From assembly GCA_022763315.1 (NCBI GenBank), contig JALEHA010000197.1, positions 1 through 64,000 on the forward strand: a stretch of DNA of 64,000 nucleotides. The letters run 5' to 3'. This DNA is from Algiphilus sp. (GTDB lineage Bacteria > Pseudomonadota > Gammaproteobacteria > Nevskiales > Nevskiaceae). A program made the translations under genes and the position numbers. Shown piece after piece: positions 62,948 through 64,000 of the stretch. Numbering within the stretch: the stretch's first letter is position 1; the number at the start of each line of letters is the position of its first letter. The notes under the pieces were generated by a model. The model was not told the origin of the DNA, did no database searches, and saw only the letters and a program-made list of their open reading frames with translations.

Positions 62948-64000
62948 ATGGCACGCATTGAAGACGCACTGCGCGAGAGCCCGATCTTCTCCCAGTTGGG
63001 ACGGATCGGGCTTGCTCGTTTGGCACGTCAGTGCACGATGGAGCGTATCGCTGGTGGACAGGTGCTCTATCGAGAGGGTAGCCCTGGTGATGCGCTGTAT
63101 CTTGTTGCCCACGGCCGTATGCGTGCGGAACGCGAGACCGATAACGGTATTCAAGTTGTACGGGAGCTGAAGTCCGGAGAAACCATGGGGGGTCTCTCCC
63201 TCATGGCCGGGAAGGCTCACCGCGCCACACTGCGTGCCATGCGCGACAGCGAGGTCGTTCGCATTGGCGAATCCGCGGTCGAGCGTTTGCTCTACCGGCA
63301 CCCCACATTCGGGCGCGAGGCGGTTAGACAATGGCTGCGATCCGTCCTCTACGCGCCGCCACGTCGTGTGGGTGACGAACGCCGAAGCGCACGTACCCTG
63401 GCGGTTGTCCCTGCGCACGAAGGTGCGCCGGTTGAGGTTGTTGCCGATGCGCTGATGAAGTCGTTAACGGACCGCGGAACGGTGGTAAGAACTGATGGGC
63501 AGTGCATGGACGGGCCTCAGGTGGCCCGTCGCTGTGAGTGGGACTTGACCACGGCTGAAGGGGTGGCGGTTCTGGATGCCCTGGAATCCGACTACGATTT
63601 CGTCGTCTACATGGCGCGGCGAAATGATGATGACTGGTGTGCGCGTTGTTTGCGCCAAGCGGACCGAATCGTTGTTATTGCGTCCTCGGGCACGGCAGCG
63701 CGTGCGTCGGCGTTGTCCGAGCAAATCAGTGGGTTGCAAGGGCATGCAGAACCCGAAGTGGTCATCGTCGGCGCGGGCGCCAGCGATCGCTTGGCGTGGC
63801 GGGCTCTGTACGGGGCCCGGATGCACCATCGTGTTGAAGTTGGCGATCGAGCCGCCTTCGATCGCATGGTGCGGTTGCTGACTGGTAAGGCAGTTGGCCT
63901 GGCTCTCGGTGGCGGCGGTGCGAGGGGGTTTGCGCATATTGGCTTGCTGAAGGCGATGGAGCGCCTTGGAATGCGGGCCGACCTTGTCGTTGGAACGAGT
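62948..64000 (+). CDS. Cyclic-nucleotide-binding patatin-like phospholipase (partial, cut by window end)
   Basis: From ATG 62948 the frame is open to the window end (351 codons seen). Residues 1-125 form a cNMP-binding-like domain (GGQVLYREGSPGDALYLVAHG and TMGGLSLMAGKAHRATLRA). A middle region (about 140-310) contains VVYMARRNDDDWCARCLRQA and resembles the linker of NTE-type proteins. The patatin domain then begins: GLALGGGGARGFAHIGLLKA (about 318-337), the oxyanion Gly-rich loop, and VVGTS, the start of the GxSxG nucleophile elbow, at the last bases. It should hydrolyse phospholipids or lysophospholipids. The 3' part is outside the window. Confidence 0.88.
   Translation, partial: MARIEDALRESPIFSQLGRIGLARLARQCTMERIAGGQVLYREGSPGDALYLVAHGRMRAERETDNGIQVVRELKSGETMGGLSLMAGKAHRATLRAMRDSEVVRIGESAVERLLYRHPTFGREAVRQWLRSVLYAPPRRVGDERRSARTLAVVPAHEGAPVEVVADALMKSLTDRGTVVRTDGQCMDGPQVARRCEWDLTTAEGVAVLDALESDYDFVVYMARRNDDDWCARCLRQADRIVVIASSGTAARASALSEQISGLQGHAEPEVVIVGAGASDRLAWRALYGARMHHRVEVGDRAAFDRMVRLLTGKAVGLALGGGGARGFAHIGLLKAMERLGMRADLVVGTS

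Overview
The window looks like a chromosomal segment of a GC-rich gammaproteobacterium. Evidence: a gamma-type tRNA-Val(GAC), a trypsin-like exoprotein ending in a GlyGly-CTERM-like tail, a MarR-family EPS-associated regulator, a class I fructose-bisphosphate aldolase and a cyclic-nucleotide-binding patatin protein. The genus cannot be fixed from the sequence alone. Most of the window (12-62 kb) is one large exopolysaccharide/capsule locus; the first 12 kb is mobile and accessory DNA.

Layout. (1) 0.06-8.2 kb: a small membrane protein, about 1 kb without a convincing gene, two very large back-to-back tyrosine recombinases (876 and 1080 aa) and a convergent gene with a GIY-YIG-like tail. (2) 8.3-10.3 kb: phage-type integrase, excisionase-like HTH and divergent XRE regulator, next to tRNA-Val. 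(3) 10.3-11.8 kb: remnants of toxin-antitoxin-like genes, each followed by a copy of a 75-bp repeat. (4) 12.0-16.6 kb: leader with palindromes, membrane-bound UDP-GlcNAc 4,6-dehydratase, NusG/RfaH paralogue, MarR-type EPS regulator, two decayed further copies of that regulator and a Phd/PIN toxin-antitoxin pair between them. (5) 16.6-28.8 kb: a tightly overlapping operon with UDP-glucuronate epimerase, UDP-sugar dehydrogenase, an ABC flippase-like transporter and a full pseudaminic-acid pathway (PseB, C, F, G, H, I) with three extra oxidoreductases inside it. (6) 29.2-42.8 kb: an AT-richer, mosaic block with methyltransferase, pyruvate-type aldolase fused to a second domain, a second CMP-sugar synthetase, sulfotransferases (one broken), glycosyltransferases, acetyltransferase, HAD phosphatase and two insertion sequences. 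(7) 42.8-51.9 kb: Wzy-like polymerase, deacetylase, acyltransferase, glycosyltransferases, GalE and a PglA/C/D/E-like set, ending at a bidirectional terminator. (8) 51.9-61.6 kb, mostly minus strand: Wzc-type tyrosine autokinase, YjbH-like outer-membrane protein, lipoprotein and Wza; between them a trypsin-like gene is split by an IS256-family element. (9) 61.9-64 kb: housekeeping genes, the last cut by the window edge.

How it works together (inference). The 4,6-dehydratase with the PglE/PglD/PglC/PglA-like genes would make and transfer a diacetylbacillosamine-type first sugar. Later sugars include galactose or GalNAc (GalE), uronic acids, CMP-pseudaminic acid and perhaps a second CMP-activated ulosonic acid, with sulfate, acetyl and methyl decorations. 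The chain would be flipped by the ABC protein (no Wzx was seen), polymerised by the Wzy-like protein and exported through Wzc/Wza/YjbH. A palindrome of the form TGTTCA-N4/5-TGAAC occurs in three regulatory gaps of the locus, with a weaker match in a fourth. I propose it as the operator of the MarR-type EPS regulator.
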